Shown here: one piece after another, positions 10,490 through 24,321 of the stretch | How positions within the stretch are numbered: the stretch's first letter is position 1 | Layout: every line of letters starts with the position of its first letter | DNA from: an uncultured Eubacterium sp. | GTDB lineage: Bacteria > Bacillota > Clostridia > Lachnospirales > Lachnospiraceae | Direction of reading: 5' to 3' | DNA: 64,000 bases | Assembly (NCBI GenBank): GCA_945910225.1 | Contig: CAMDYG010000006.1 | Location: 1 to 64,000 of the forward strand | The notes under the pieces: model-generated | Told to the model about the DNA's origin: nothing | Database searches by the model: none | Seen by the model: only the letters and a program-made list of their open reading frames with translations | Program-made: the position numbers and the translations under genes

Positions 10490-11105
10490 CAGAGATACAA
10501 CTGCATTAAATTATAAAACTGTCGGACTGATTGGACTATGCAATGGTGCCGGAACAACGCAGTTAGGTATAATGCTTGCTAATTACTTTTCAAATGGCCT
10601 TCATTTAAGAACTGCTGTGGTAAGTGTTGGAGAGGACGACGCATTTGACCGGATCAGGGAAGAAGTCCAGACTACCAGAGTAAGAACTTATGATGGAAGC
10701 AGACGCGGATTTTCATATAAGGGGATAGATTTTTTTGGCAGTGTAAGGGATGGTTTCGTACATGTCATTACACCTTACTATGATGTAGTGATAGTTGAGG
10801 TCAATCTTGCAAATATGAAAGACAGGCTGGCAGAAAGCCTCAGAGATGTTATGTCATGCGAATGCCGGATTCTTGTTGGATCTATGGTGCCATGGAAATA
10901 TGGAGAATGTATCAAAAGACTGCAGAGAATTAACAGAATCTATAGTGTAAGATATATGCCAATTGTTTCTGTGACATGGCAGGAACGTCTGGCAAAATGC
11001 ATGGAACGTGAATTTGACGTCAGGGCGTATCAGGCACCAATGGAGCCTGACCCTTTCAGAATGAAAGGAAGCGCAATAGAGAAACTTAAGCAGCTGGTAA
11101 CATAG
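10452..11105 (+). CDS. MinD/ParA-like P-loop protein, overlapping the upstream kinase gene
   Basis: VGLIGLCNGAGTTQLGIMLANYFSNGLHLRTAVVSV; VVIVEVN; start inside the 3' end of the kinase ORF. Confidence 0.65.
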   Translation: MLFMNFLKRVRGNRDTTALNYKTVGLIGLCNGAGTTQLGIMLANYFSNGLHLRTAVVSVGEDDAFDRIREEVQTTRVRTYDGSRRGFSYKGIDFFGSVRDGFVHVITPYYDVVIVEVNLANMKDRLAESLRDVMSCECRILVGSMVPWKYGECIKRLQRINRIYSVRYMPIVSVTWQERLAKCMEREFDVRAYQAPMEPDPFRMKGSAIEKLKQLVT

Positions 11106-11182
11106 AAACTTTCATTTATGTAAAATTGCATCATAATATATCACAAGAACAGGTCATGGAAATTCTCTTTGTGTATGACCGG

Positions 11183-11226
11183 GCATATCGGAGTACTTTT
11201 ATTAAGAAGTATTCCGGTATGCTTTT
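11183..11226 (+). terminator. Terminator after kinase/ParA pair
   Basis: gcatatcggagtactt-ttatt-aagaagtattccggtatgcttttt. Confidence 0.75.
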
Positions 11227-11308
11227 TACTTTATGGATATTATTGCAAGTATATGTTGCGGAGTGGTACAATACATATTAATAGCATGATAAAAGGAAAG
11301 GCAACGTA

Positions 11309-12997
11309 ATGAATAATAAAAAACAAAAGTTAAGAGCAGGCATAGTTATTATAGCTATATTAGTTCTTGTAGTTGTTATGGCTGTAATGTTTCTTATAGT
11401 CAGATACACTCCAACAAAAGAAAAGATGGATGGTTATCAATATTTTGAGATAGAAAAGCAGTCACAGAAGGTGCTTGTAATTGTTGATGGAGAAAGGTAT
11501 CCGGATACTGGTGAATATATAGACGGAAGACTTTATATACCTATAAGCTTTGTTGAAGATAATATTAACACACGTTTTTATTATGACAAGGAATCAGAAG
11601 GAGTAATGTATTCCGATCAGTCACATGTATATTTGTTTAGTCCTTCAGAGAACAAATATACGGATGATGCTGGTAAAAGTTATGATATAGATTATCCTGT
11701 AGTAGAGAAATCTGGAGATGAGTGCCTTGTTGAATGGGAATATATTGCAGATCATACGGAATGTATATATGAGTATGGAAGCGAACCTTCAAGAGTTAAT
11801 ATTACACTGGCAGCAGATACAGAGCAGTGTGTTACGGCTACAAAGAAACTGGCGGTAAGATATAAGGGCGGCATTAAGAGTCCGGTTCTTGAGACAGTTT
11901 CTAAGGGAACAAGACTTGTATGGGAAGATGATCTGGATGACTGGGTAAAGGTTACAACCCCAAGCGGAATGACAGGATATGTTAAGAAATCGGACGTTTC
12001 AGAGCAGTTTGAATATATTCCTGAGGGAAATTATACTGAAGAAAGCAGAAATGTTGATAATAATGGAAAGATAACTTTAGGATGGTTTCAAGTTGCATCT
12101 GCAGCTGGAAATGCATATGTTGACGATTATACAGGAAGCGCATCCGGATTAAATGTAATATCACCGACATGGTATAGTATTTCAAATGCAACTGGAGAAG
12201 TTACAAGTTATGCATCAGAAGCAATGGTAAGTAAACTGCATGCGCAGGGGATTAAGGTATGGCCGCTTGTTAATGACTTTGACAAGAATATAGATTATGA
12301 AGCACTTTTTTCAAGCAGGACGGCAAGAAAAAAACTGACAGATACACTAATATTAGATGCTGTCAAGAATGGATATGATGGGATTAATCTTGACTTTGAG
12401 AATGTAAAAAGTTCTTATGCAAAAGATTTTCTGCAATTTGTAAGAGAACTTTCTGTACAGTGTACCAAAGCAGGACTTGTACTTTCAACAGATAATTATA
12501 AGCCAGAAGCATATAATAAATGCTATAATCTGGCAGAACAGTCAGCATTTGTAGATTATATAATAATTATGGCATATGATGAGCATTATGCAGGGTCTGA
12601 TGCAGGTTCTGTTGCATCTCTTCCATTTGTGAAAGAAGCCATTGAAGACACACTTAAAGATGTTCCTTCAGCACAGTTGATAGTTGGAATACCATTTTAT
12701 ACAAGAATATGGACAACAAGTGGCGGACAGACAACAAGTAAGGCTGTTTCAATGCAGGCAGCAATGGATCAGCTTAACAGTGACGGGCAGACAGCTTTAT
12801 GGAATGATGATTGTGGACAATATGTAGCATCATATGCAGTAGGAAATTCTACAAGACAGATATGGTTTGAGGAAGAGAAATCAATAGAGGGTAAGATGCA
12901 GGTTATTCAGGACAATAACACTGCAGGAGTTGCATGCTGGAAACTTGGACTGGAAAAGACAACAGTATGGCCGGTAATTAATAAGTACAATAAGTAA
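11309..12997 (+). CDS. GH18-family glycoside hydrolase with N-terminal stalk and SH3 domains
   Basis: TM anchor; SH3-like GTRLVWEDDLDDWVKVTTPSGMTGYVKKSDV; DGINLDFENV; YDEHYAGSDAGSVA. Confidence 0.88.
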   Translation: MNNKKQKLRAGIVIIAILVLVVVMAVMFLIVRYTPTKEKMDGYQYFEIEKQSQKVLVIVDGERYPDTGEYIDGRLYIPISFVEDNINTRFYYDKESEGVMYSDQSHVYLFSPSENKYTDDAGKSYDIDYPVVEKSGDECLVEWEYIADHTECIYEYGSEPSRVNITLAADTEQCVTATKKLAVRYKGGIKSPVLETVSKGTRLVWEDDLDDWVKVTTPSGMTGYVKKSDVSEQFEYIPEGNYTEESRNVDNNGKITLGWFQVASAAGNAYVDDYTGSASGLNVISPTWYSISNATGEVTSYASEAMVSKLHAQGIKVWPLVNDFDKNIDYEALFSSRTARKKLTDTLILDAVKNGYDGINLDFENVKSSYAKDFLQFVRELSVQCTKAGLVLSTDNYKPEAYNKCYNLAEQSAFVDYIIIMAYDEHYAGSDAGSVASLPFVKEAIEDTLKDVPSAQLIVGIPFYTRIWTTSGGQTTSKAVSMQAAMDQLNSDGQTALWNDDCGQYVASYAVGNSTRQIWFEEEKSIEGKMQVIQDNNTAGVACWKLGLEKTTVWPVINKYNK

Positions 12998-13008
12998 TAT
13001 TGGGGTAA

Positions 13009-13064
13009 TACAATCCGGTTTCATGTAATAGAATATTAAAGAATTACATGTTCCGGTGATTGTA
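13009..13064 (+). promoter_or_regulatory. Imperfect hairpin covering the cwlD SD
   Basis: TACAATC..CATGTAAT ... ATTACATG..GGTGATTGTA reaching the ATG. Confidence 0.5.
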
Positions 13065-13843
13065 TGTTTAACATAAAAAATATTAACAGGGTTGTATTGA
13101 TACCATTAATGTCAGTAATACTACTAATTGCGGTTTATCTGTCAGCCAATGTGCTTCTTCCATTAAGGTCTGGACTACATGGTAATGACCATGCAGATGA
13201 GGGACAACAACAGGCAGGAGAACATGATAGTGGCGGTTATGTTGATATGAATGTAGACTTTTCAAAAATGTGTGTTGTTGTTGACAGCGGACATGGAGGA
13301 GCAGATCCGGGAAAAGTTGGTGAGGGAGATATTCTTGAAAAAGATATTAATCTCGCAATTGCTCTGAAATTAAAAGATAAGCTTGAAAGTGTGCAGATAA
13401 AGGTTATATTGACAAGGGATTCGGATCAGGATCTGAGTGAGGAATCTGATAAGAATAAAAAGGTTGCAGATTTAACAAGAAGATGTGATATAATAAATAA
13501 CAGCGGTGCAGATATGGTAATAAGCATTCATCAGAATAGTTATGTGACACCGAAAGCAGTAGGAGCCCAGATGTTTTATTATAAAAAGTCTGAACAGGGA
13601 AAGGTTATTGCTCAGGGAATGCAGCAAATACTGGCGGAGAAGCTTGGAACAACGAGACAGATTAAATCAGATGTGAATTATTATATTCTGCTTCATTCCA
13701 ATCTGCCAACAGTTATTGCGGAATGTGGATTCCTATCTAATGCACAGGAGGCGCAGATGCTTTGTACAGATGAATATCAGGAAAAGGTTGCAGATGCATT
13801 GTATTGTGGAATAATAGAGTATCTTATTACAAAAATGGAATAA
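13064..13843 (+). CDS. cwlD: N-acetylmuramoyl-L-alanine amidase
   Basis: VVVDSGHGGADPGKVG, ISIHQNS, VIAECGFLSNAQEA. Confidence 0.9.
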   Translation: MFNIKNINRVVLIPLMSVILLIAVYLSANVLLPLRSGLHGNDHADEGQQQAGEHDSGGYVDMNVDFSKMCVVVDSGHGGADPGKVGEGDILEKDINLAIALKLKDKLESVQIKVILTRDSDQDLSEESDKNKKVADLTRRCDIINNSGADMVISIHQNSYVTPKAVGAQMFYYKKSEQGKVIAQGMQQILAEKLGTTRQIKSDVNYYILLHSNLPTVIAECGFLSNAQEAQMLCTDEYQEKVADALYCGIIEYLITKME

Positions 13844-13882
13844 GGTATGAGGATAAGACATAAGGAAGCTGGCGTAATATAT

Positions 13883-14938
13883 ATGGAAACAATAGTAAGA
13901 AAGATAACGAATACTGAAAAAGATAGAGAGATATACGAAAAGGCAGGAGAAATATTAAGAAAAGGTGGTCTGGTTGCATTTCCAACAGAGACAGTATATG
14001 GATTGGGGGCAGATGCTCTGGATGCGGAAGCATCTTCTAAGATATATGCTGCAAAGGGAAGACCATCAGATAATCCGCTTATTGTTCATATAGCTGATGT
14101 AAATGCTTTGTATGATCTGGCATCAGAAGTACCTGATAAGGCAATCAGGCTTGCTGAAAAGTTCTGGCCAGGTCCATTGACAATGATACTTAAGAAGCAG
14201 GATAAAGTGCCGGATTCTATTACTGGAGGACTTGGAACGGTTGCAGTAAGAATGCCTAGTCATCCAGTTGCATCCGAACTTATCAGAAGTTCAGGAGTAT
14301 ATATTGCTGCACCTAGTGCTAATACGTCGGGCAAGCCAAGTCCTACAAGGGCAGAGCATGTAATTAATGATCTTTCAGGTAAGATAGATATGATAATACA
14401 GGACGATACAGTTGATATAGGAGTTGAGTCTACAATAATAGATCTCAGTGAGGAAGTACCAACTATCTTAAGACCTGGATATATTACTAAAGAAATGTTT
14501 GAAGAGGTTATTGGAACAACAATAATAGATCCGGCAATTATGGGAAGCCTGAAAGAAGGGGTTGTTCCCAAAGCACCTGGAATGAAGTATAAACATTATG
14601 CACCTAATGCAGATGTTACGATCATTGAAGGCCCACATGATAAGGTTGTCAATTATATTAATGATGCTGTAGCCAGAAAAGAAGCACAGGGACATAGGTG
14701 TGCAGTTATGGCAACAGATGAGACAAAAGGTAAATATGTTTGCAAGGATATTGTTTCAGCGGGACATAAAGATGATGAGTTAAGCGTGGCAAGAAATCTG
14801 TATGCTATTTTAAGAGATTTCGACAAGCAGAATATTGAGTATGTATATTCAGAGAGTTTTGAAACAAAAAATGTAGGACAGGCTGTTATGAACAGATTGA
14901 TTAAAGCAGCAGGCCATAAGGTCATAAAGCTGGACTAA
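13883..14938 (+). CDS. ywlC: L-threonylcarbamoyladenylate synthase, Sua5/YwlC type
   Basis: GGLVAFPTETVYGLGADA, KGRPSDNPLIVHI, APSANTSGKPSPT, C-terminal Sua5 domain. Confidence 0.93.
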   Translation: METIVRKITNTEKDREIYEKAGEILRKGGLVAFPTETVYGLGADALDAEASSKIYAAKGRPSDNPLIVHIADVNALYDLASEVPDKAIRLAEKFWPGPLTMILKKQDKVPDSITGGLGTVAVRMPSHPVASELIRSSGVYIAAPSANTSGKPSPTRAEHVINDLSGKIDMIIQDDTVDIGVESTIIDLSEEVPTILRPGYITKEMFEEVIGTTIIDPAIMGSLKEGVVPKAPGMKYKHYAPNADVTIIEGPHDKVVNYINDAVARKEAQGHRCAVMATDETKGKYVCKDIVSAGHKDDELSVARNLYAILRDFDKQNIEYVYSESFETKNVGQAVMNRLIKAAGHKVIKLD

Positions 14939-14963
14939 ATTATATTAATGGTGAGGGCTTCAT

Positions 14964-15443
14964 ATGAATACATTTGATAAAGTAATATTCGTATGTAATG
15001 GGAATACCTGCAGAAGTCCTATGGCTGCAACTGTCATGGCCAATCTTAAGCAGGATATAATTGCAGAATCAAGAGGAATGGTAGTGCTTTTTCCGGAACC
15101 ATACAATCCTAAAGCGGTTGCGGTAGCTGCAAAGCATAATATGATTATTCCTAATAATTCGGCTAAACAGTTATTGAATGAAGATTTCGGAAATGATACA
15201 CTTGTACTGGCTATGGAGCCATCTATGAAACAGAAGATATATGACGAGTATACAGAGGCAATTAATGTATATACGCTTAGTGAGTATGCCGGAGAACCAG
15301 AACAGGAAATAAAAGATCCATATGGTAAAGGTATTGAAGAGTATAATGCATGCTTTGAACTTATATACAGGCTTGTATCTAATGTTGCAGAATATATGAA
15401 TAAGTCAGAACAGGAAAAAGAAGATAAAGGAGAAGAACAATGA
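14964..15443 (+). CDS. Low-molecular-weight protein tyrosine phosphatase
   Basis: VIFVCNGNTCRSPMA; IKDPYGKG. Confidence 0.88.
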   Translation: MNTFDKVIFVCNGNTCRSPMAATVMANLKQDIIAESRGMVVLFPEPYNPKAVAVAAKHNMIIPNNSAKQLLNEDFGNDTLVLAMEPSMKQKIYDEYTEAINVYTLSEYAGEPEQEIKDPYGKGIEEYNACFELIYRLVSNVAEYMNKSEQEKEDKGEEQ

Positions 15444-15868
15444 TAGCTATTGGATGTGATCATGGAGCATTAGAATTAAAGGAGCAGCTTATTGAGCATT
15501 TAAAGAAAAGAGGAATTGAATGTAAGGATTATGGAACATACACAAAGGATTCCTGCGATTATCCTGTATATGCCAAAAAAGTTGCAGAGGCTGTTCTTTC
15601 TGGAGAATGTGAGGAAGGAATTCTTCTTTGTGGAACAGGTATTGGAATGAGCATGGCAGCCAATAAGATTAAGGGAATAAGAGCAGCACTTTGTAGCGAT
15701 TGTTTTAGTGCACAAGCAACAAAGGAACATAATAATGCTAATGTTTTATGCATGGGAGCAAGAGTTATTGGACCAGAACTTGCATTCAGGATAGCAGATA
15801 CATTTTTGGATTCAAAATTCTCCAATGATGAGAGACATATAAGAAGAATCAGCATGTTAGAAGATTAA
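15440..15868 (+). CDS. rpiB: Ribose-5-phosphate isomerase B
   Basis: IAIGCDHGALELKEQL, GILLCGTGIGMSMAANK, EHNNANVLCMGARV. Confidence 0.95.
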   Translation: MIAIGCDHGALELKEQLIEHLKKRGIECKDYGTYTKDSCDYPVYAKKVAEAVLSGECEEGILLCGTGIGMSMAANKIKGIRAALCSDCFSAQATKEHNNANVLCMGARVIGPELAFRIADTFLDSKFSNDERHIRRISMLED

Positions 15869-15891
15869 TCGGAGTAGGAAAGGATTAATTA

Positions 15892-16371
15892 ATGGGCGAA
15901 AAGAGAAAAGATTATATATCATGGGATGAGTATTTCATGGGGATTGCGACGCTTTCAGGAATGAGATCGAAGGACCCTAATACCCAGGTTGGTGCATGTA
16001 TTGTGAGCCAGGATAACAAAATATTGTCAATGGGTTATAATGGACTGCCAAGAGGCTGCTCGGATGATGAATTTCCATGGAACAGAGATGGAGATGACAA
16101 CAAATATTTTTACACTACACACAGTGAATTGAATGCCATTCTTAATTATAGAGGAGGAAGTCTTGATAACGCCAAGTTATATGTGACACTTTTTCCGTGT
16201 AATGAATGTGCAAAGGCAATTATACAGGCTGGCATCAAAACAGTTGTATATGACTGTGATAAATATGCGGATACGGCAGCAGTTATAGCATCTAAAAGAA
16301 TGCTTAACGCAGCAGGAGTAAGATATTATAAATACGAGCGTACAGGAAGAGTAGTAAGCATAGAACTATAG
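15892..16371 (+). CDS. dCMP deaminase-family protein
   Basis: HSELNAILN, PCNECAKAIIQAG, DPNTQVGACIV. Confidence 0.9.
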   Translation: MGEKRKDYISWDEYFMGIATLSGMRSKDPNTQVGACIVSQDNKILSMGYNGLPRGCSDDEFPWNRDGDDNKYFYTTHSELNAILNYRGGSLDNAKLYVTLFPCNECAKAIIQAGIKTVVYDCDKYADTAAVIASKRMLNAAGVRYYKYERTGRVVSIEL

Positions 16372-16373
16372 AA

Positions 16374-16414
16374 AAAAGGCTTAAGAACAAAGGTGCAATG
16401 TTCTTAAGCCTTTT
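16374..16414. terminator. Terminator between convergent genes
   Basis: aaaaggcttaagaaca...tgttcttaagcctttt. Confidence 0.85.
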
Positions 16415-16885
16415 CTATTCGTGAGATTCAAGAAAATCAATATATTGCTGAAATGAACCATCATATATGTGTGTAAGCAGATTGTTAAGCTTGTGCAGTG
16501 CATCGGACATTAATTGCTGGCTTATAACGCCAGATGTGAGAGCATCACCAAGCTCATCAAGATCTACAACCTTTACACGACCATTGTTTTCTATTATTAC
16601 ATCAGCAAGAAGGTCGGTAAATGTATAAGTGTCAGCATTATTATCATAACATGTATCTATTATGTCACAGTAAATATATGCAGGGGTATTGTCAGAACGA
16701 TAGAATTTACTGATCTTGAAACCCTCATTGATAACGTAATATGAAATTCCATGAGAAAATTCTGCTTTCGGACGGAAAGTTTTCCAGCTGGTTATAATAC
16801 ATTCATTATTGAGTAAAATAATGTTATCATCTTTGAGATTCACACATTCATCAGGAATGAGCCTTTTTCTATACAGTGTTGGCAT
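16415..16885 (-). CDS. DUF402-like protein
   Basis: YIYCDIID...YTFTDLLADVIIENNGRVKVVDLDEL. Confidence 0.7.
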   Translation of the reverse strand: MPTLYRKRLIPDECVNLKDDNIILLNNECIITSWKTFRPKAEFSHGISYYVINEGFKISKFYRSDNTPAYIYCDIIDTCYDNNADTYTFTDLLADVIIENNGRVKVVDLDELGDALTSGVISQQLMSDALHKLNNLLTHIYDGSFQQYIDFLESHE

Positions 16886-17080
16886 AAAGATTCCTCCTTG
16901 CTTTATGGAGTGAAATTAAACATACAAATAATAATGAGAAAATTATACCAGTACATTTATTAAAATTCAATAAAAACACCCCAAAAATGTGCTAATTAAT
17001 TGTATCTATATAAAAACCTTTTATAGACTTTTTTGAGTGTTTTTGGTAAAATTAAAACAGACTTTTGTGAGGAACATGAT

Positions 17081-17389
17081 ATGAAGAATGAGAACCAGGC
17101 ATTGCGAAACATTGTGTTGATATCCCAGCTGGCAATATGTGTCATGGTGCCGACATTTTTATGTCTGGCATTTGGAATATGGCTTGATAAGAAGTTTGGA
17201 ACATGGTTTACAGTTCCATTGCTTTTTATTGGCATAGCAGCAGGGGCAAGGAATGCTTACGTTATGGCAATGAACACTGTAAGACAGGATAAAGCTAAGA
17301 AAGAAAAAGCTGATCAGGCCGAGATAGAGAGAAAGGTAGAAGAATACAGGAAGAGGCAGGAAAAAGATTCCAGTGAAATTAAGAGGTGA
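17081..17389 (+). CDS. atpZ: AtpZ/AtpI-family membrane protein
   Basis: Two TM helices, WLDKKFGTWFTVPLLFIGIAAGARNAYVMA; first gene of the atp operon. Confidence 0.75.
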   Translation: MKNENQALRNIVLISQLAICVMVPTFLCLAFGIWLDKKFGTWFTVPLLFIGIAAGARNAYVMAMNTVRQDKAKKEKADQAEIERKVEEYRKRQEKDSSEIKR

Positions 17390-17392
17390 TTT

Positions 17393-17842
17393 ATGTTAAA
17401 AAGAATTAAAGATATTAATGAAGCTCTTCCGGGAATGCTGCTTATAGAATGCATTTATCTTGTCATTGCACAGATAATAATATTTGTTGTTGTTCCGAAT
17501 AAGCGAATGTGTGCAGTAGGATTGTTTGTGGGAGTTTTATATGCCATATTCAGTTCGTTTCATTTAAGCTTTACTATACGAAAGGTTGTGTATGGAGGAC
17601 ATAAACAGTCATCAACACTTGTACTTGGGTATATAGTAAGATTTCTTGTAATGATATTACTGCTTGCATTATTGTATGTCTTTAAAGCAGGAGATCTGTT
17701 ATGTGCAATTATAGGCATGTTTTCAGAGAAGATAGCAGCATATCTGTCTCCGTTGCTTGACAGAAAGAAATCCACAAAAGGGGAAAACAGTACTGGGATA
17801 TCCCAGACTGATAAAAATATAATAGAAAAGGAGAGTGAGTAG
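17393..17842 (+). CDS. atpI: ATP synthase subunit I-like membrane protein
   Basis: Four predicted TM helices between atpZ and atpB. Confidence 0.65.
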   Translation: MLKRIKDINEALPGMLLIECIYLVIAQIIIFVVVPNKRMCAVGLFVGVLYAIFSSFHLSFTIRKVVYGGHKQSSTLVLGYIVRFLVMILLLALLYVFKAGDLLCAIIGMFSEKIAAYLSPLLDRKKSTKGENSTGISQTDKNIIEKESE

Positions 17843-18565
17843 GTGGGAAGCGTAAGTTTGACTACGATGGTGGCCGGAGATTCGAGTTTTATGATTAAGA
17901 CGCTGTATACATTCAAGATAAATGGCGTTTCATTGAACATTGACACAACACATGTGGCTCTGCTGCTGGTATCAGTCTTCATTCTTGTTATGGCTATAAT
18001 AGCAAGAGTTAAGATTAATAAAGTCGATGCTTCGGATACACCGGGAATGTTCCAGAATGCCATAGAGATCATTGTTGAGATGTTAGGCACTATGGTTGAT
18101 GGTATTATGGGTAAGAATGCCAACAGGTTTGTGAATTATATATCCACATTGTTCCTGTTTATAATAATTTCTAACATATCCGGTTTGTTTGGGTTAAGAC
18201 CACCAACGGCTGATTATGGTGTTACATTGTGTCTTGGTCTGATAACATTTGTGCTGGTTCAGTTCAATGGTATCAAGAAGAACAAAGTTAAACACTTTAC
18301 AGCATTATTCCAACCAATATGGTTTTTATTCCCGATTAATCTTATTGGTGAATTTGCAGTTCCATTATCATTATCATTACGTCTTTTTGGTAATGTAATG
18401 TCAGGAACAGTTCTTATGGGATTGATATATGATTTGCTCAGTCCATTCACAGTTGCGTACCCGGCAGTTCTGCATGCATACTTTGATCTGTTTTCAGGAT
18501 GTATTCAGGCGTACGTATTCTGTATGTTAACAATGGTATATGTTAACGACAAGATAGCCGATTAA
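17843..18565 (+). CDS. atpB: F-type ATP synthase subunit a
   Basis: PINLIGEFAVPLSLSLRLFGNVMSGTVLMGLIYDL; GTG start. Confidence 0.95.
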   Translation: MGSVSLTTMVAGDSSFMIKTLYTFKINGVSLNIDTTHVALLLVSVFILVMAIIARVKINKVDASDTPGMFQNAIEIIVEMLGTMVDGIMGKNANRFVNYISTLFLFIIISNISGLFGLRPPTADYGVTLCLGLITFVLVQFNGIKKNKVKHFTALFQPIWFLFPINLIGEFAVPLSLSLRLFGNVMSGTVLMGLIYDLLSPFTVAYPAVLHAYFDLFSGCIQAYVFCMLTMVYVNDKIAD

Positions 18566-18599
18566 TGGCAAATATTTTTATTAGACGGAGGATTTTTAA

Positions 18600-18857
<258 letters not shown>

Positions 18858-18893
18858 GAAGAGGTGCGAAGATAATAGAAAGGAGGCCTACAA

Positions 18894-19448
18894 TTGAATT
18901 TGTCAGGAAATACATTTGTTGCCCTCGCAGCTGATGGACGATTATTTGGACTGGATCCGCAGCTCCTTTTTGATGCAGCAGTAACTGCAGTCAATGTATT
19001 TATACTGTTTCTTTTACTTACATTTATTCTTTTCAATCCTGTAAGAAATATGTTAAAGAAGAGACAGGACAAGATAACCAGTGACAGGGAAAACGCTGAA
19101 AGCGATAAGAAAGAGGCGAGTGCCCTTAAAGCAGAGTATGAAGCAAAGTTAAAGGATGCTCACAAGGAAGCAGAACAGATCCTTAGTGAAGCAAGAAAGA
19201 CAGCCATGCACAATGAAACTAAAATCATTGATGAAGCAAAGGCTGAGGCAGCAAGAATCATAGAAAGAGCTAATGTTGAAGCTGAACTTGAGAAGCAGAA
19301 GGTTGCTGATGAGGTTAAACAGCAGATTGTAACTGTAGCAGCTGTTATGGCATCTAAGTTAGTTGCCAGATCTATTGATGAGAAAGACAGTGATGCTCTT
19401 ATTGAAGAGACTTTGAATGAAATGGGTGAGAAAACATGGCTAAGCTAA
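18894..19448 (+). CDS. atpF: ATP synthase subunit b (TTG start)
   Basis: N-terminal TM plus long helical stalk; operon position. Confidence 0.9.
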   Translation: MNLSGNTFVALAADGRLFGLDPQLLFDAAVTAVNVFILFLLLTFILFNPVRNMLKKRQDKITSDRENAESDKKEASALKAEYEAKLKDAHKEAEQILSEARKTAMHNETKIIDEAKAEAARIIERANVEAELEKQKVADEVKQQIVTVAAVMASKLVARSIDEKDSDALIEETLNEMGEKTWLS

Positions 19449-19981
19449 TTGAAGCAACATACGGTGATGGTTTATTTGAGCTTGCCGTAGAAGAATCCAG
19501 AGTGGATGCTTTGTATGATGAGGCCACAGCTGTTATAGGAGCGTTTAATGACAATCCTGAGCTTGGCAAACTGCTGAATCATCCAGAAGTTGAAAAGGGA
19601 GAAAAAGAAGAACTTATTAATAATATTTTCTCTCAGTTTGTTTCAGGAGATATGACAGGTTTGCTGATAACCATGGTCTCAAAGGACAGACAGAAAAAGA
19701 TTGTTGATACACTTGAGTACTTTCAGAAGAAGGTTCTCGAATACAAAAAAATAGGAATTGCTTATGTAACAACAGCCAGACCACTTACAGATGTACAGAA
19801 GAAGGCGGTTGCCACGAAACTGTTAGAAACTACAGAATATGTAGATTTCCAGATGAATTACGCAGTAGATGAAAGTCTTATTGGAGGAATGGTAATAAGA
19901 ATTGGGGATCGTGTAGTAGACAGTAGTATTAAGCATAAAATAAACGAACTTTCCAAGGATCTGATGAAGATACGGTTATAG
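19436..19981 (+). CDS. atpH: ATP synthase subunit delta
   Basis: VTTARPLTDVQKKAV; GGMVIRIGDRVVDSSIKHKINEL. Confidence 0.93.
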   Translation: MAKLIEATYGDGLFELAVEESRVDALYDEATAVIGAFNDNPELGKLLNHPEVEKGEKEELINNIFSQFVSGDMTGLLITMVSKDRQKKIVDTLEYFQKKVLEYKKIGIAYVTTARPLTDVQKKAVATKLLETTEYVDFQMNYAVDESLIGGMVIRIGDRVVDSSIKHKINELSKDLMKIRL

Positions 19982-20009
19982 ATTTGTCAGATGGAATTAG
20001 TTTAATTAA

Positions 20010-21542
<1,533 letters not shown>

Positions 21543-21568
21543 ATGTTTTGGAATGGAGGTAATAGTTT

Positions 21569-23844
<2,276 letters not shown>

Positions 23845-23857
23845 AAAAGAGGTTGTA

Positions 23858-24262
23858 ATGGCAGATTCACAGACAATAAAGCTTCTGGTTAATACGCCGG
23901 ACAGAGTTTTCTACCATGATGACACTACATTTGTTGAGCTTTCTACCAGCGAAGGAGATATAGGTGTTTATCCGGGACATATTCCGCTTACAGCAGTTGT
24001 TGTTCCTTGTGTTCTTACTATACACAATGGTAATGATGTTAAGAAGGCAGCAGTGCATGGTGGAATAGTTGAAATTCTTAAGGATAAAATAACTATTCTT
24101 GCTGAAGTGGCAGAATGGTCAGATGAGATCGATGTAGAAAGAGCTAACGAGGCGAGACTGAGAGCTGAAAAGAGACTTGCCAGTCATGATGATAATCTGG
24201 ATATGGTAAGAGCAGAGGCAGCACTTAAGAGATCTCTTGCGAGAATTAAGGCTGTTAATTAA
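23858..24262 (+). CDS. atpC: ATP synthase subunit epsilon
   Basis: GDIGVYPGHIPLTAVV; VHGGIVEI; operon position. Confidence 0.95.
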   Translation: MADSQTIKLLVNTPDRVFYHDDTTFVELSTSEGDIGVYPGHIPLTAVVVPCVLTIHNGNDVKKAAVHGGIVEILKDKITILAEVAEWSDEIDVERANEARLRAEKRLASHDDNLDMVRAEAALKRSLARIKAVN

Positions 24263-24273
24263 ATAATATGTAT

Positions 24274-24320
24274 AAACCTTCCATTATCTGGGAATATTTC
24301 AGGTGATGGGAGGTTTTTTA
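24274..24320 (+). terminator. Terminator-like hairpin after atpC
   Basis: aaaccttccatta...gatgggaggtttttta. Confidence 0.7.
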
Positions 24321-24321
24321 T

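Noticed and set aside
17560-18123. 187-aa minus-strand ORF across atpI/atpB
   Set aside because: Antisense to two conserved operon genes; no supporting motif or RBS.
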